Positions 1-8,996 of a DNA stretch of 40,636 nt are shown piece after piece; position 1 is the stretch's first letter, and every line of letters begins with the position of its first letter. The notes under the pieces were generated by a model. That model was given only the letters and a program-made list of their open reading frames with translations, had not been told where the DNA came from and did not search any database. The position numbers were made by a program, and so were the translations under genes. The DNA comes from an uncultured Pelagibacteraceae bacterium (lineage in GTDB: Bacteria; Pseudomonadota; Alphaproteobacteria; Pelagibacterales; Pelagibacteraceae), in the NCBI GenBank assembly GCA_902591045.1, contig CACIZC010000010.1, positions 1 to 40,636 on the forward strand. Direction: 5' to 3'.

Positions 1-1643
1 AGTGTGTAATTGAAAATAAAGATAAGAATTTTAAAATTTTAGAAAAGTTAAAACCAGAATCTGTTATTTTAATAACCGGTAACGTTGTTAGAAGATCAAA
101 AGAGACAGAGAACAAGGAGTTAAAAACTGGCTTAATCGAAGTTAAAATAAAAAATATAGAAATATTATCTGAAGCGAACGAGCTTCCCATGCCAGTGTTT
201 GGGGAACAAGAATATCCAGAAGATATTAGATTAAAATACAGATTCATTGATTTAAGACGAAATGAAATGCATGAAAATATTCAACTTAGATCAAAAATTT
301 TGACTTTTTTAAGATCTAAAATGATAGAAAATAATTTTTTGGAATTTCAAACGCCTATTTTAACATCGTCAAGCCCTGAGGGAGCGAGAGATTTTTTGGT
401 TCCAAGTCGTTTACATCCTGGAAAATTTTATGCTTTGCCTCAGGCGCCTCAACAATTTAAACAAATGATAATGATAGCTGGTTTTGATAGGTATTTCCAA
501 ATTGCTCCTTGTTTTAGAGATGAAGATGGTCGAGCAGATAGAAGTCCAGGGGAACATTATCAATTAGACATGGAAATGTCTTTTGTTGAACAAGAAGACA
601 TATTTAATGTTGTTGAACCAATTTTTTATGAACTTTTTTCTAAATTTGGAGGCAGTAAAAAAGTTAATAAGTGTCCTTTTCCAAGAATAAAGTACAAAGA
701 TTCTTTGGAAAAATATGGAACTGACAAACCTGATTTAAGAAATCCAATTGAGTTAGTGGATGTGACTAAAATTTTTGAGTCAAAAGATGTATCTCTAAAA
801 ATATTTAAAGAAATTATTAAAAAAGGAGGGGTAGTAAAAGCAATACCTGTGAAAAACACTTTTTCTAAACCAAGAAGCTTTTTTGATGGTTTAAATAATT
901 GGGCAATATCAGAAGGAGCCAATGGATTAGCTTACATTACTTTTGAAAAAAAAGAGAATAAAACCGAGGGAAAGGGACCAATAGCAAAGTTCTTTTCAGA
1001 ACAGGCAATAGATTTATTAATTCGAACTTGCAAAATAACCGATAAAGACTCAGTTTTTTTTGTGTGCAACCAATTAGAAGAAGCATTAAAATTTTCAGGT
1101 CAAGCAAGGCAAAAGATAGGATCAGAATTAAAACTTATTAACGAGAACGAGTTTAGTTTTTGCTGGATAATAGACTATCCTATGTATCAATACGATCAGA
1201 AAGAAAAAAAAATTGATTTTAGTCACAATCCTTTTTCTATGCCGCAGGTAGACATAAAGGATTTTGAAAAAACTGACCCCTTAAAAATATTGGCTTACCA
1301 ATATGATTTGGTTTGTAATGGTTATGAGTTATCATCAGGTGCAATTAGAAACCACATGCCTGAATATCTATTCAAAGTATTTAGTAAAGTAGGCTATTCA
1401 AAAGACATGGTAAGGAAAAATTTTTCTGGAATGATCAAAGCATTATCATATGGGGCCCCTCCTCATGGAGGAATGGCACCTGGAATTGATCGTATAGTGA
1501 TGCTTTTAGCAAATCAAAAGAATATTAGAGAGGTAACATTATTCCCGTTAAACCAAAATGCCGAGGACTTATTAATGGAGGCACCATCAGAGGTAAGCGA
1601 AAAACAACTAAAAGAATTGAATATTAAAACTACCAAAAAATAA
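1..1643 (+). CDS. aspS: Aspartyl-tRNA synthetase, 5' end outside window
   Basis: Charges tRNA-Asp with aspartate in the cytoplasm. The reading frame is open from position 3 with no start in view. A methionine at 189 is internal, because the sequence upstream of it still codes for the end of the OB-fold anticodon-binding domain and its linker. About 546 residues are visible against roughly 590 for bacterial AspRS, so only the extreme N-terminus is missing. Class II motif 2 ([15 protein letters not shown], near 515-562) and motif 3 ([15 protein letters not shown], near 1468-1515) are intact, with the bacterial GAD insertion between them. The gene ends directly against the convergent gene at 1644, with no space for a terminator. 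Whether the enzyme also charges tRNA-Asn cannot be told from what is visible. Confidence 0.96.
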   Translation, partial: CVIENKDKNFKILEKLKPESVILITGNVVRRSKETENKELKTGLIEVKIKNIEILSEANELPMPVFGEQEYPEDIRLKYRFIDLRRNEMHENIQLRSKILTFLRSKMIENNFLEFQTPILTSSSPEGARDFLVPSRLHPGKFYALPQAPQQFKQMIMIAGFDRYFQIAPCFRDEDGRADRSPGEHYQLDMEMSFVEQEDIFNVVEPIFYELFSKFGGSKKVNKCPFPRIKYKDSLEKYGTDKPDLRNPIELVDVTKIFESKDVSLKIFKEIIKKGGVVKAIPVKNTFSKPRSFFDGLNNWAISEGANGLAYITFEKKENKTEGKGPIAKFFSEQAIDLLIRTCKITDKDSVFFVCNQLEEALKFSGQARQKIGSELKLINENEFSFCWIIDYPMYQYDQKEKKIDFSHNPFSMPQVDIKDFEKTDPLKILAYQYDLVCNGYELSSGAIRNHMPEYLFKVFSKVGYSKDMVRKNFSGMIKALSYGAPPHGGMAPGIDRIVMLLANQKNIREVTLFPLNQNAEDLLMEAPSEVSEKQLKELNIKTTKK

Positions 1644-2480
1644 TTAAGTCTTACTTTTTAGATTGATTCTTACATCACTTAAATCAACTAATTTTTCTTC
1701 ATAGTTGCTTCTAACAAAACCTTTGCTTGTTATATTTTTTACAATTTTTAAGAACTGATCATCTTGACCTTCTTCTCTTTCGATGCCTGACCCCTTAATG
1801 CTTGGAGTGTGCGCCAAATCTTCTTTACCCAGATAGGATACAGCAAGTTCTCTAAAGATGTAATCTAATATAGATGTGGCACTTAAAATTCTATCATTAC
1901 CATAAACTTTTCCAGAAGGTTCAAATTTTGTATCTAAAAAGGCATCAACATATTCTTCAAGAGGAACCCCGTATTGAAGCCCTAAAGAGATTGCGATTGC
2001 AAAATTGTTCATTAAAGCCTTTACCAATTCACCCTCTTTATTTGTATCAATAAAAATCTCTCCAATTTTTCCATCATTATATTCGCCAGTGTGAAGATAA
2101 ACTTTATGATCACCAATAGTAGCTTTTTGAATATAACCCTTTCTTCTATCAGGCATTTGAAATCGTTTTTCTGAGTCCTTATTTCTGTATTTTGTGCCGC
2201 CTTTTAAAGATTTGGTTAAAACTTCACTGTTAATGCTTTGAGGAACTTCTTTTTTATCTGAATGATTTATTTTTAAATTTTTTTGTGTACCAATTTTTTC
2301 AATATTTTTATTATCAATATTTTTTTTAGTTTTTCTGTTGTTTACTGTGACATTTATAATTTCTACTTTTCCATCTTTTCTATTATCTATACTTGATAAC
2401 TCTTTCTCATTTAATTCATCTAACTCATGAATTATTTTAAAAGTGCATGTATAGTGAGTTTCTACTAAAAATTTTGACAT
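1644..2480 (-). CDS. Stand-alone TSCPD-domain protein (NrdJ C-terminal-like)
   Basis: 278 residues. From about residue 108 to 225 the sequence closely resembles the C-terminal TSCPD region of alphaproteobacterial B12-dependent class II ribonucleotide reductase NrdJ. It has [59 protein letters not shown], and [16 protein letters not shown]. The reductase barrel is absent: none of its catalytic cysteines or radical-site sequence is present. The cysteine-rich tail that normally ends NrdJ is also missing. The N-terminal ~100 residues are lysine/asparagine-rich and probably a flexible leader after a short beta-rich segment (residues 1-20). It could be a nucleotide- or reductase-binding regulatory protein, but that role is inferred. 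It is divergent from the NDUFA12-like gene across a 118-bp gap and convergent with aspS. Confidence 0.8.
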   Translation of the reverse strand: MSKFLVETHYTCTFKIIHELDELNEKELSSIDNRKDGKVEIINVTVNNRKTKKNIDNKNIEKIGTQKNLKINHSDKKEVPQSINSEVLTKSLKGGTKYRNKDSEKRFQMPDRRKGYIQKATIGDHKVYLHTGEYNDGKIGEIFIDTNKEGELVKALMNNFAIAISLGLQYGVPLEEYVDAFLDTKFEPSGKVYGNDRILSATSILDYIFRELAVSYLGKEDLAHTPSIKGSGIEREEGQDDQFLKIVKNITSKGFVRSNYEEKLVDLSDVRINLKSKT

Positions 2481-2598
2481 AATTTATCCTTAAAGTTTAT
2501 TGAAAATACTTAGTTTTAAGATATATAGCATATTTAATTTGTGTCTATGTTATAATAATACAATTTTAAATTGTGTGGACTTTTAAACTTATAAAAAA

Positions 2599-2958
2599 AT
2601 GATAAAACAAATTTTTACTTGGTGGAATTCTCAAACTATAGGAACTTTTTTTTATACTCTATTCTTTGGAAAACTTGTTGGAAGAGACGAATCTGGAAAT
2701 AAATATTACGAAAATAAAAACAAAACTAACAGGTGGGTTATATACAAGGGAAAAATAAATGCATCTAAAATAACGACAGATTGGTATTCGTGGATACATT
2801 TTATCAAAAATACACCTCCCTCTGAAAAAAAATATAATAAACATTCATGGCAAAAACCTCATTCAGAAAACAAAACAGGAACCAAGGAATCATACAAACC
2901 CAACAAAATAATAAAAAAAAACAAGGAATTTAAAAAATATGAAACCTGGAAGCCTTAA
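2599..2958 (+). CDS. NDUFA12/B17.2-like complex I accessory subunit
   Basis: 119 residues matching the NDUFA12 family (PF05071), an accessory subunit of NADH:ubiquinone oxidoreductase shared by mitochondria and alphaproteobacteria. Visible family signatures are FTWWNSQTIGT near the start, a GKLVGRDESGNKYYE motif, RWVIYKG, WYSWIHF, and a basic C-terminal stretch with WQKPHSENKTGT and YETWKP. It is predicted to sit on the matrix-side equivalent of complex I in the cytoplasmic membrane. It overlaps the next gene by 20 bases, so the two are co-transcribed. The length is normal for bacterial members. Confidence 0.9.
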   Translation: MIKQIFTWWNSQTIGTFFYTLFFGKLVGRDESGNKYYENKNKTNRWVIYKGKINASKITTDWYSWIHFIKNTPPSEKKYNKHSWQKPHSENKTGTKESYKPNKIIKKNKEFKKYETWKP

Positions 2959-3439
2959 TTTGTATTTGTTTGTTCTTATGTTTTTTTTCATTTTTTCTAC
3001 AACAAATTCTCAGGAAAAAGTAAAGCTGCAAGATATACAGCCTACCTTTGAAGAGGAGAGCGAACCCCAGGAAGATGAAAACAATAATCAAACTCCAAAA
3101 ATCAAATCAAAAGGAAAAAAGAATATTGGAACAAGCGAAACAATAGTAAAATTTAGGGCTTTGGATAAAATTACTGCAAAAACTTCGGACATAAGCATAG
3201 CAATTGGTAAAAAGAAAAAAATTGGTTATTTAGAGATAATGCCAAAAAAATGCTCAAGATCCTTGGAAAATAATAACGACAAGGATGTATCTGCCTATAT
3301 ACAAGTAAGAGATTTATCTGATAAAAAAGGTGACAAGATATTTGTTTTTAATGGATGGACTTTTTCTTCAAGCCCAACACTAAAACCATTTGACCATCCA
3401 GTTTATGATTTATGGGTAACAGGTTGTGAAAACATATAA
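2939..3439 (+). CDS. DUF2155 domain secreted protein
   Basis: 166 residues. An N-terminal hydrophobic segment (about residues 7-22) looks like a signal peptide. It is followed by an acidic, glutamine/asparagine-rich linker and then the DUF2155 domain (PF09923) from about residue 68: VKFRALDKITAKT, a KIGYLEIMPKKCSR strand pair, FNGWTFSSSPTLKPFDHPVYDLWVTGC. Two conserved cysteines (in PKKC and TGC) could form a disulfide, fitting a periplasmic site. The biochemical role of the family is not known to me. Pairing with an NDUFA12-like gene is a recurring alphaproteobacterial arrangement as far as I recall. Confidence 0.85.
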   Translation: MKPGSLNLYLFVLMFFFIFSTTNSQEKVKLQDIQPTFEEESEPQEDENNNQTPKIKSKGKKNIGTSETIVKFRALDKITAKTSDISIAIGKKKKIGYLEIMPKKCSRSLENNNDKDVSAYIQVRDLSDKKGDKIFVFNGWTFSSSPTLKPFDHPVYDLWVTGCENI

Positions 3440-4615
3440 ATGAAATATTCAGAGATAACAAAGCTTAAACATTTAGCTCAGGGCAAAGCAACAAGATCTG
3501 CCAATCCTGCCATAGTTAGAAACTCTACAGTCTTTTTTAAAACTATGCAGGAACTTTTAAACCAAGAAAAAATAATCAAAAAAGGTTCGAAATTTGATTT
3601 TTATGAATACGGGAGAGATGGTAGCCAAACAACAATTGCACTTCAAAACTTTATAGCTGAATTGGAATTAGCTCATGCTACTTTCTTAACGCCAACTGGT
3701 TTTAGCGCAGTTGCTTTAGCTATTATGAGCGTATGTAGACCAGGTGACGAAATTATAGTTACAGATGCTGTATATGCCCCAACTAGAATGATTACTTCTA
3801 AATATTTAAAGGAATTTAAAGTTAAAACTCATTTTTATAATCCTGAAGATTTTAAAACTCTAGAAAGCAAAGTAAACAAGAAAACAAAAATGATATTTGT
3901 AGAAAATCCAGGGAGTAACACTTTTGAGTTTCAGGATCTTTCTAGAATCATAAAACTTGCTAAAAAGAAAAAAATTATTACAGCAATAGACAATACCTGG
4001 GGAACGCCTTTTTTTATAAAGCCTTTAAAGCTGGGATTTGATATGTCAATTTCATCTGCAACAAAATATCTTTCTGGTCACTCAGACGTTATGCTAGGTA
4101 GTTTGTCGGTAAATAAAAACGTATATAAAAAGGTAAAATTCTGTAATAAAATTTTGGGGTATAGATCTTCACCAGATGATGCTTACCTAGTTCTAAGAGG
4201 ATTAAGAACACTTGATTTAAGACTTAGGAAACATGAGGAAATCACCAAAAAAATTATTAATTTCCTTAAAAAAGAAAAAAAAATAAAAGAAATTCTTTAT
4301 CCATATAAAAAAGGTACACAAAATTATGAAAATTGGAAAAAATATTATTCAGGTGCTACAGGTTTATTTTCGATATTTATTTACAGTAAAAATAAAAATT
4401 CTGTTTTAAAATTTGTAAATTCACTTAAACTATTTGGAATAGGGCAAAGCTGGGGTGGTTTCGAAAGCTTAGTTCTTTATCAAAATCAGTATCTTGAAAG
4501 AGTATACAAGAAATATATTAAAACCAATCATCACATCGTAAGATTTCAGATTGGTTTAGAGGATCCCAACGATCTTATTGCAGACATAAAACAAGGATTA
4601 AAAAAAATTAAATGA
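3440..4615 (+). CDS. metC: Cystathionine beta-lyase (PLP-dependent)
   Basis: 391 residues, a Cys/Met-metabolism PLP enzyme (fold type I). The YEYGRDGSQ motif near residues 55-63 supplies phosphate-binding residues from the partner subunit, Asp184 (AIDNTWGTP) contacts the PLP ring nitrogen, and Lys209 (SATKYLSGHSD) is the predicted Schiff-base lysine. This subtype is annotated as cystathionine beta-lyase in alphaproteobacteria, making homocysteine, ammonia and pyruvate from cystathionine; gamma-lyase side activity cannot be excluded. The ATG follows the DUF2155 stop directly, and the end overlaps the next start by four bases (ATGA), so translation is probably coupled. Confidence 0.88.
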   Translation: MKYSEITKLKHLAQGKATRSANPAIVRNSTVFFKTMQELLNQEKIIKKGSKFDFYEYGRDGSQTTIALQNFIAELELAHATFLTPTGFSAVALAIMSVCRPGDEIIVTDAVYAPTRMITSKYLKEFKVKTHFYNPEDFKTLESKVNKKTKMIFVENPGSNTFEFQDLSRIIKLAKKKKIITAIDNTWGTPFFIKPLKLGFDMSISSATKYLSGHSDVMLGSLSVNKNVYKKVKFCNKILGYRSSPDDAYLVLRGLRTLDLRLRKHEEITKKIINFLKKEKKIKEILYPYKKGTQNYENWKKYYSGATGLFSIFIYSKNKNSVLKFVNSLKLFGIGQSWGGFESLVLYQNQYLERVYKKYIKTNHHIVRFQIGLEDPNDLIADIKQGLKKIK

Positions 4616-5847
4616 TAAAAAATTTTTTCCCCAACAAAATTGCACTGATCACCCTGGTTTCAGCATGCTTAGTAGTTTTTGCAACAATGGGTCTAAGACA
4701 AACTTTTGGATTATTTTCAAATAATTTTGAAGTTGATTGCGGAATTTCAACTACAGAATTTGGTCTTGCAATTGCAATACATGCAATCATCTGGGGTATT
4801 TTTACTCCAATCGCCGGAAGGTTTGCAGATAAACAAGGTGGAAATATAATTACAATATTTGCTTTAATTTTTTATGGAATTGGAGTTTTTTTATTAGGAA
4901 ATAATTTTAATACAGGAGCATGGTTTCAAATTAATTTAGGTTTACTTGTTGGACTAGGATTAGCTGGAGCAGCTGGTCCAATTATAGCATCTCAAGTAAC
5001 TAAACATTTTCCAAACGAAAACAGAACAAAAGCAGCTGGATTCGTTACAGCTTGTGGAGGTTTAGGAATGTTTGTATTTCCTATTGCGTCAAGATTTTTT
5101 ATTTCAGAAACAACTTGGCAAAATACATTCGTAATATTTTCTGTATTTTTACTATTAATGTGTATTCCTGCATATCTTATGAAAAGACCTCAAACTGAAA
5201 ATTCAAATAATAATAATACAAATAATAATAACAAAAGTAATGACGATTTAATACCTGTACTAAAAGAGTCGTTCGCACATAGCGGTTTTAGATTACTGAT
5301 ATTAGGATTTTTTGTGTGTGGTTTTCAGATTACTTTAGTTGCAACTCATGTACCAAGATATGTTCAAGACAGAGGTTTGGAAGACTGGGCAGCGTTTGCT
5401 ATTTTATCACTTATTGGTCTTTTTAATATAATTGGAACTCTTCTAATGGGATACTTGGGCGACAAGTATAGTAAAAAAATTCTTTTAAGCGGTTTATATT
5501 TTTTAAGAGCAATATCAATGTTGGTATTTATACTTTTACCCGCATCAACTATTTCAGCAATAGCCTTTGGTATCTCCTTTGGAGTTTTATGGTTAGCCAC
5601 AGTTCCTGCAACAAATGGAATTGTTGCTCAGATATTTGGCACAAAGAATTTAACAATGTTATTTGGCATTGTATTTTTAAGTCATCAAATAGGATCTTTT
5701 TTAGGGGCCTATTTAGGGGGATTATTTTATGATATTTTTGGAAATTTTGATTACGTTTGGTATCTAGCAATTACACTATCTATTATTGCTACCTTACTCC
5801 ACCTTCCAATTGACGAAAGACCCATCAGAAGGGAAGCAACAATCTAA
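4612..5847 (+). CDS. MFS transporter
   Basis: 411 residues with about twelve hydrophobic segments, typical of the major facilitator superfamily. The first half carries a GRFADKQGG loop between TM2 and TM3 (the MFS signature) and a second-half counterpart MGYLGDKYSKK. A hydrophilic asparagine run (about residues 200-210) marks the central loop between the two six-helix bundles. The overall look is of the monocarboxylate/oxalate-formate (MCT/OFA) branch, but the substrate is unknown. It overlaps metC by four bases and may be expressed with it, though a link to sulfur amino acids is only positional. Confidence 0.85.
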   Translation: MIKNFFPNKIALITLVSACLVVFATMGLRQTFGLFSNNFEVDCGISTTEFGLAIAIHAIIWGIFTPIAGRFADKQGGNIITIFALIFYGIGVFLLGNNFNTGAWFQINLGLLVGLGLAGAAGPIIASQVTKHFPNENRTKAAGFVTACGGLGMFVFPIASRFFISETTWQNTFVIFSVFLLLMCIPAYLMKRPQTENSNNNNTNNNNKSNDDLIPVLKESFAHSGFRLLILGFFVCGFQITLVATHVPRYVQDRGLEDWAAFAILSLIGLFNIIGTLLMGYLGDKYSKKILLSGLYFLRAISMLVFILLPASTISAIAFGISFGVLWLATVPATNGIVAQIFGTKNLTMLFGIVFLSHQIGSFLGAYLGGLFYDIFGNFDYVWYLAITLSIIATLLHLPIDERPIRREATI

Positions 5848-5904
5848 AGTTGTGCACTATTTTTTCATTTGTTTAATTTTTTAATTTAAATAGAATAGTG
5901 AATC

Positions 5905-5910
5905 AGGAGG
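5905..5910 (+). promoter_or_regulatory. Strong Shine-Dalgarno AGGAGG
   Basis: A perfect AGGAGG lies six bases before the ATG at 5917. Most genes in this window have weak or no such site, so this fixes the start of the CADD-like gene and suggests high expression. Confidence 0.7.
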
Positions 5911-5916
5911 AAAATT

Positions 5917-6582
5917 ATGTTTTCAAAAAAACTAAATAAAAAATTAGACAAGTATCATTTATTAAATCATCCATTCTATAAATCTTGGAATGATGGAAAG
6001 TTAACTAGAGAAATTATTAAGGATTATGCTGAGCAGTATTATCAACATGTAAAAGCATTTCCTCGTTATATAAGCGCAACACATTCACTTTGCGAAGATA
6101 TTAAAAAAAGAAAAATTCTATTGGAGAATTTGCAAGACGAAGAGAATCCAAACGCAGATCACCCAAAACTTTGGAAAAATTTTGCTTTAGCTATAGGAGC
6201 TGATAGTAAAAAAATAGAAAAAGCAAAACAGGAACCTTTTACCAAAAATTTGATTGATAATTTCTTCAAACAAGGAAGAAAATCTTACGCCGAAGGTCTT
6301 GCTTCGTTGTATACTTATGAACGACAAATTCCCGAAATAGCAGAAACAAAAATTCAAGGACTTAAAAAACACTATGGTGTTAATTCAAAAAAAGGTCTTG
6401 AATTTTTTGAAGCACACAAAGCTGCCGATGTATTTCACAGACGAGCTTGTGAAAAATTATTAGACAGCTTGTCTAGGAAAGAACAAAAGAAAGCTGAAAA
6501 AGCTGCTTTGTCTACCGCTAGATACCTTTGGAATTTTTTAAGCGGTATGTTAGAAAAACATAGTCTCAAGGTCGCTGCTTAA
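5917..6582 (+). CDS. CADD-like diiron oxygenase, possible pABA synthase
   Basis: 221 residues of the heme-oxygenase-like (TenA/PqqC/CADD) fold. The N-terminal motif QYYQHVKAFPRYISATHS (39-56) resembles Chlamydia CADD. All six diiron ligands of CADD can be placed with matching spacing: Glu75, His82, Glu135, His167, Asp171, His174. The tyrosine that CADD consumes to make p-aminobenzoate (Tyr27 there) maps to Tyr21, and its amine-donating lysine (Lys152 there) to Lys145. CADD enzymes are known to build pABA for folate from their own tyrosine; that activity is inferred here from residue conservation. PqqC or TenA are less likely, since no PQQ or thiamine genes are nearby. A strong AGGAGG precedes the ATG. 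Confidence 0.8.
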   Translation: MFSKKLNKKLDKYHLLNHPFYKSWNDGKLTREIIKDYAEQYYQHVKAFPRYISATHSLCEDIKKRKILLENLQDEENPNADHPKLWKNFALAIGADSKKIEKAKQEPFTKNLIDNFFKQGRKSYAEGLASLYTYERQIPEIAETKIQGLKKHYGVNSKKGLEFFEAHKAADVFHRRACEKLLDSLSRKEQKKAEKAALSTARYLWNFLSGMLEKHSLKVAA

Positions 6583-6624
6583 ATAAATTTGAAAGCTTTT
6601 AAGCAATAATATATCAAAGGACTA

Positions 6625-7002
6625 ATGGAAAAAATTAGTTCCAATAGAAGTTTCGGTATACTTTTTTGTATAGTTTTTGCTGCAGTAGCTGTATGGCCTG
6701 TTATGCATGGTGCATCTTTAAAAATTTGGCCAATTCCAGTTTCATTTATTTTTTTAGTTTTAGGATTAATTAATTCTAAATTACTAAGTCCATTAAATTT
6801 ACTTTGGATAAAATTTGGAGAACTTCTCGGAAAAATTGTAGCTCCTGTAGTCATGGCAATAGTTTACTTTGCAATCATAACACCTATAGGTTTATTTATG
6901 CGACTAATAGGAAAAGATTTATTAAATACAAAATTTTCAAAAAATAATTCTTACTGGATTAAAAGAGAAAAAAATATTGGCTCAATGAAAAGGCAATTCT
7001 AA
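6625..7002 (+). CDS. SxtJ-family membrane protein
   Basis: 125 residues with hydrophobic stretches at about 10-28, 34-50 and 68-95, followed by a basic hydrophilic tail. The sequence resembles the SxtJ family (PF19588), named after an uncharacterised membrane protein of the saxitoxin cluster that accompanies the carbamoyltransferase SxtI. The stop and the next start share a base (TAATG), and two genes later comes a carbamoyltransferase, so the whole module is preserved. The role is unknown; a membrane scaffold for the carbamoyltransferase is a reasonable guess. Confidence 0.75.
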   Translation: MEKISSNRSFGILFCIVFAAVAVWPVMHGASLKIWPIPVSFIFLVLGLINSKLLSPLNLLWIKFGELLGKIVAPVVMAIVYFAIITPIGLFMRLIGKDLLNTKFSKNNSYWIKREKNIGSMKRQF

Positions 7003-7154
7003 TGTTAAGTTTTTTAAAAGAATTCTTAGATTTTTTAAAAGAGAGAAAAAAATATTGGTTGTTCCCAATTATAATTGTTTTAGCACTTTTTGGTATACTG
7101 ATAGTACTCAGTCAAGGTTCAGCGGTAGCTCCATTTATTTATACAATTTTTTAA
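7002..7154 (+). CDS. DUF5989 family small membrane protein (SxtK-like)
   Basis: A 50-residue protein with an amphipathic basic start (MLSFLKEFLDFLKERKKYW), one transmembrane helix (about 20-36) and the conserved end LSQGSAVAPFIYTIF, which I recognise as the DUF5989 pattern. Its start overlaps the SxtJ-like stop by one base, and its TAA is followed immediately by the GTG of the carbamoyltransferase, so the three genes are translated together. Small proteins of this type sit beside SxtI-like carbamoyltransferases in many genomes; the function is not known. Confidence 0.8.
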   Translation: MLSFLKEFLDFLKERKKYWLFPIIIVLALFGILIVLSQGSAVAPFIYTIF

Positions 7155-8996
7155 GTGACATCAATTTTAGGTATTTCAGCATTTTATCACGACAGCGCCG
7201 CAGCATTAATCATTGATGGCAAAATTATTTCTGCTGCCCAGGAAGAAAGATTTTCCAGAAAAAAACATGATGCCAGATACCCTTATAATGCTGTTCAATT
7301 TGTTTTAAACTATTCAAATTTTAAGTTAAGCGAAATAGATTACATAGTTTTTTTTGAGAAACCATTTTTAAAATTTGAAAGATTACTCGAAACATATTTG
7401 GCTTTTGCGCCTAAAGGCTTTGCTTCATTTTCAATGTCTATGCCTATTTGGTTAAGGGAAAAACTTTTCCAAAAGAAATTTTTATTTGATAAACTTAAAG
7501 AGCATGACAAAAATTTTAATGATATAAATAAAATTCATTTTTCAGAACATCATTATAGCCATGCCGCAAGCGCGTTTTATCCTTCTCCTTTTACGGAAGC
7601 AGTTATATTGACTTTAGACGGGGTAGGAGAATGGGCAACTACAACAGTGGCAGTTGGAAAAGAGAATAAGATAACCATGTTGAAAGAAATCCATTTTCCA
7701 CATTCTATTGGACTACTTTACTCAGCTTTTACTTATTACACGGGTTTTAAAGTTAATAGTGGAGAATATAAAGTTATGGGACTAGCTCCTTATGGACAAC
7801 CTAAATATAAAGATCTTATTATAAAGGAACTTATTGATCTAAAAGACGATGGATCATTTAGACTCAATATGAAATATTTTAACTATGCAACCGGACTTAC
7901 TATGACAAATGATAAATTTTCTAATTTATTTGGGAAAAAACCAAGAGATCCTGAAAAAGAGTTGTTAACCCAATTTCATATGGACATAGCAGCATCTATA
8001 CAGGCTGTAATTGAAGAGATTGTTTTAAAACTCACCGCTTCTATTTTAAAAGAAACAAAGATTACAAATTTATGTATGGCCGGTGGAGTTGCTTTGAATT
8101 GTGTAGCAAATGGAAAAATATTAAAACAGAATATTTTTAAAAACATTTGGCTTCAACCAGCGGCTGGTGACGCAGGCGGATCTTTAGGTGCAGCTTTAGC
8201 ATTTTGGTATCAGGAACTTGGGAACAAAAGAAAATCAGTTAGTAATGGTGACGAAATGCAAGGCTCTTATCTTGGACCATCATTTAGTGAGAATGAAATT
8301 GAAAATAGTTTAAAAACTTTAAGTGCAAAATACGAAAAACAAAATGAGGAAAATCTAATCAATACTATTGCTAATGAATTAAAAAATGAAAAAATCATTG
8401 GTTGGTTCCAAGGACGTATGGAATTTGGACCAAGGGCCTTAGGTGCTAGATCAATCATAGCTGATCCAAGATCTGAAAAAATGCAAAAAGAACTTAATTT
8501 AAAAGTTAAGTTTAGAGAAAGCTTCAGACCTTTTGCTCCTTCTATTTTGAGAGAGAACGTTAATGATTGGTTTGATTTAAATTCTGACAGTCCTTATATG
8601 CTTTTAGTGGCAGATATAAAAAAAAATAAACAAATACCTATGAATAAGGAAGATCAAAAACTTTTTGGTATAGAAAAACTTAACATTAAAAGATCTTCTA
8701 TTCCTGCTGTAACTCATGTTGACTATTCAGCCAGAATCCAAACAGTTCATAAAGAAACTAATCCAAAATATTATAAACTTTTAGAAAAATTTAAAGAAAT
8801 TACAGGATGTCCTTTATTAGTAAATACTTCTTTCAATGTCAGAGGAGAACCTATCGTTTGTTCAATCGAAGATTCTTTTAGATGTTTTATGGGAACAAAT
8901 TTGGATATTCTAGTTTGTGAAAATTTTATTTTATATAAAGATAAGCAGAATAAAAATTTATTACAGGATTATAAAAATAAATTTGAAAAAGATTAA
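7155..8996 (+). CDS. Carbamoyltransferase (NodU/TobZ/SxtI type)
   Basis: 613 residues beginning with GTG directly after the previous stop; the conserved N-terminus ILGISAFYHDSAAALI supports this start. The N-terminal Kae1-like domain shows EERFSRKKHD (30-39), the metal-binding EHHYSHAASAF (His132, His136), LTLDGVGEW (Asp155) and a GDAGGSLGAAL loop. The C-terminal carbamoyltransferase domain has WFQGRMEFGPRALGARSI, FRPFAPSIL and NTSFNVRGEPIV. The family transfers carbamoyl from carbamoyl-phosphate through an adenylate to a hydroxyl of a sugar or secondary metabolite. The acceptor here is unknown; the next genes (gmd, glycosyltransferases further on) make a surface sugar plausible. It overlaps the convergent M23 gene by four bases at a shared TTAA. 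Confidence 0.9.
   Translation: MTSILGISAFYHDSAAALIIDGKIISAAQEERFSRKKHDARYPYNAVQFVLNYSNFKLSEIDYIVFFEKPFLKFERLLETYLAFAPKGFASFSMSMPIWLREKLFQKKFLFDKLKEHDKNFNDINKIHFSEHHYSHAASAFYPSPFTEAVILTLDGVGEWATTTVAVGKENKITMLKEIHFPHSIGLLYSAFTYYTGFKVNSGEYKVMGLAPYGQPKYKDLIIKELIDLKDDGSFRLNMKYFNYATGLTMTNDKFSNLFGKKPRDPEKELLTQFHMDIAASIQAVIEEIVLKLTASILKETKITNLCMAGGVALNCVANGKILKQNIFKNIWLQPAAGDAGGSLGAALAFWYQELGNKRKSVSNGDEMQGSYLGPSFSENEIENSLKTLSAKYEKQNEENLINTIANELKNEKIIGWFQGRMEFGPRALGARSIIADPRSEKMQKELNLKVKFRESFRPFAPSILRENVNDWFDLNSDSPYMLLVADIKKNKQIPMNKEDQKLFGIEKLNIKRSSIPAVTHVDYSARIQTVHKETNPKYYKLLEKFKEITGCPLLVNTSFNVRGEPIVCSIEDSFRCFMGTNLDILVCENFILYKDKQNKNLLQDYKNKFEKD

Noticed and set aside
626-922. 98-codon open frame on the minus strand inside aspS
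   Set aside because: Lies wholly within the conserved aspS frame, has no family resemblance and no ribosome binding site; a shadow of an A+T-rich coding strand.
3420-3445. A SAM or methionine riboswitch before metC
   Set aside because: The metC ATG directly follows the DUF2155 stop, so no leader exists in which such an element could fit.
5855-5900. CACTATT (5855-5861) and AATAGTG (5894-5900) as a hairpin or riboswitch before the CADD-like gene
   Set aside because: Only seven pairs with a 32-base A/T-only loop, no conserved core of a known riboswitch and no T-run; chance is likely at this composition.
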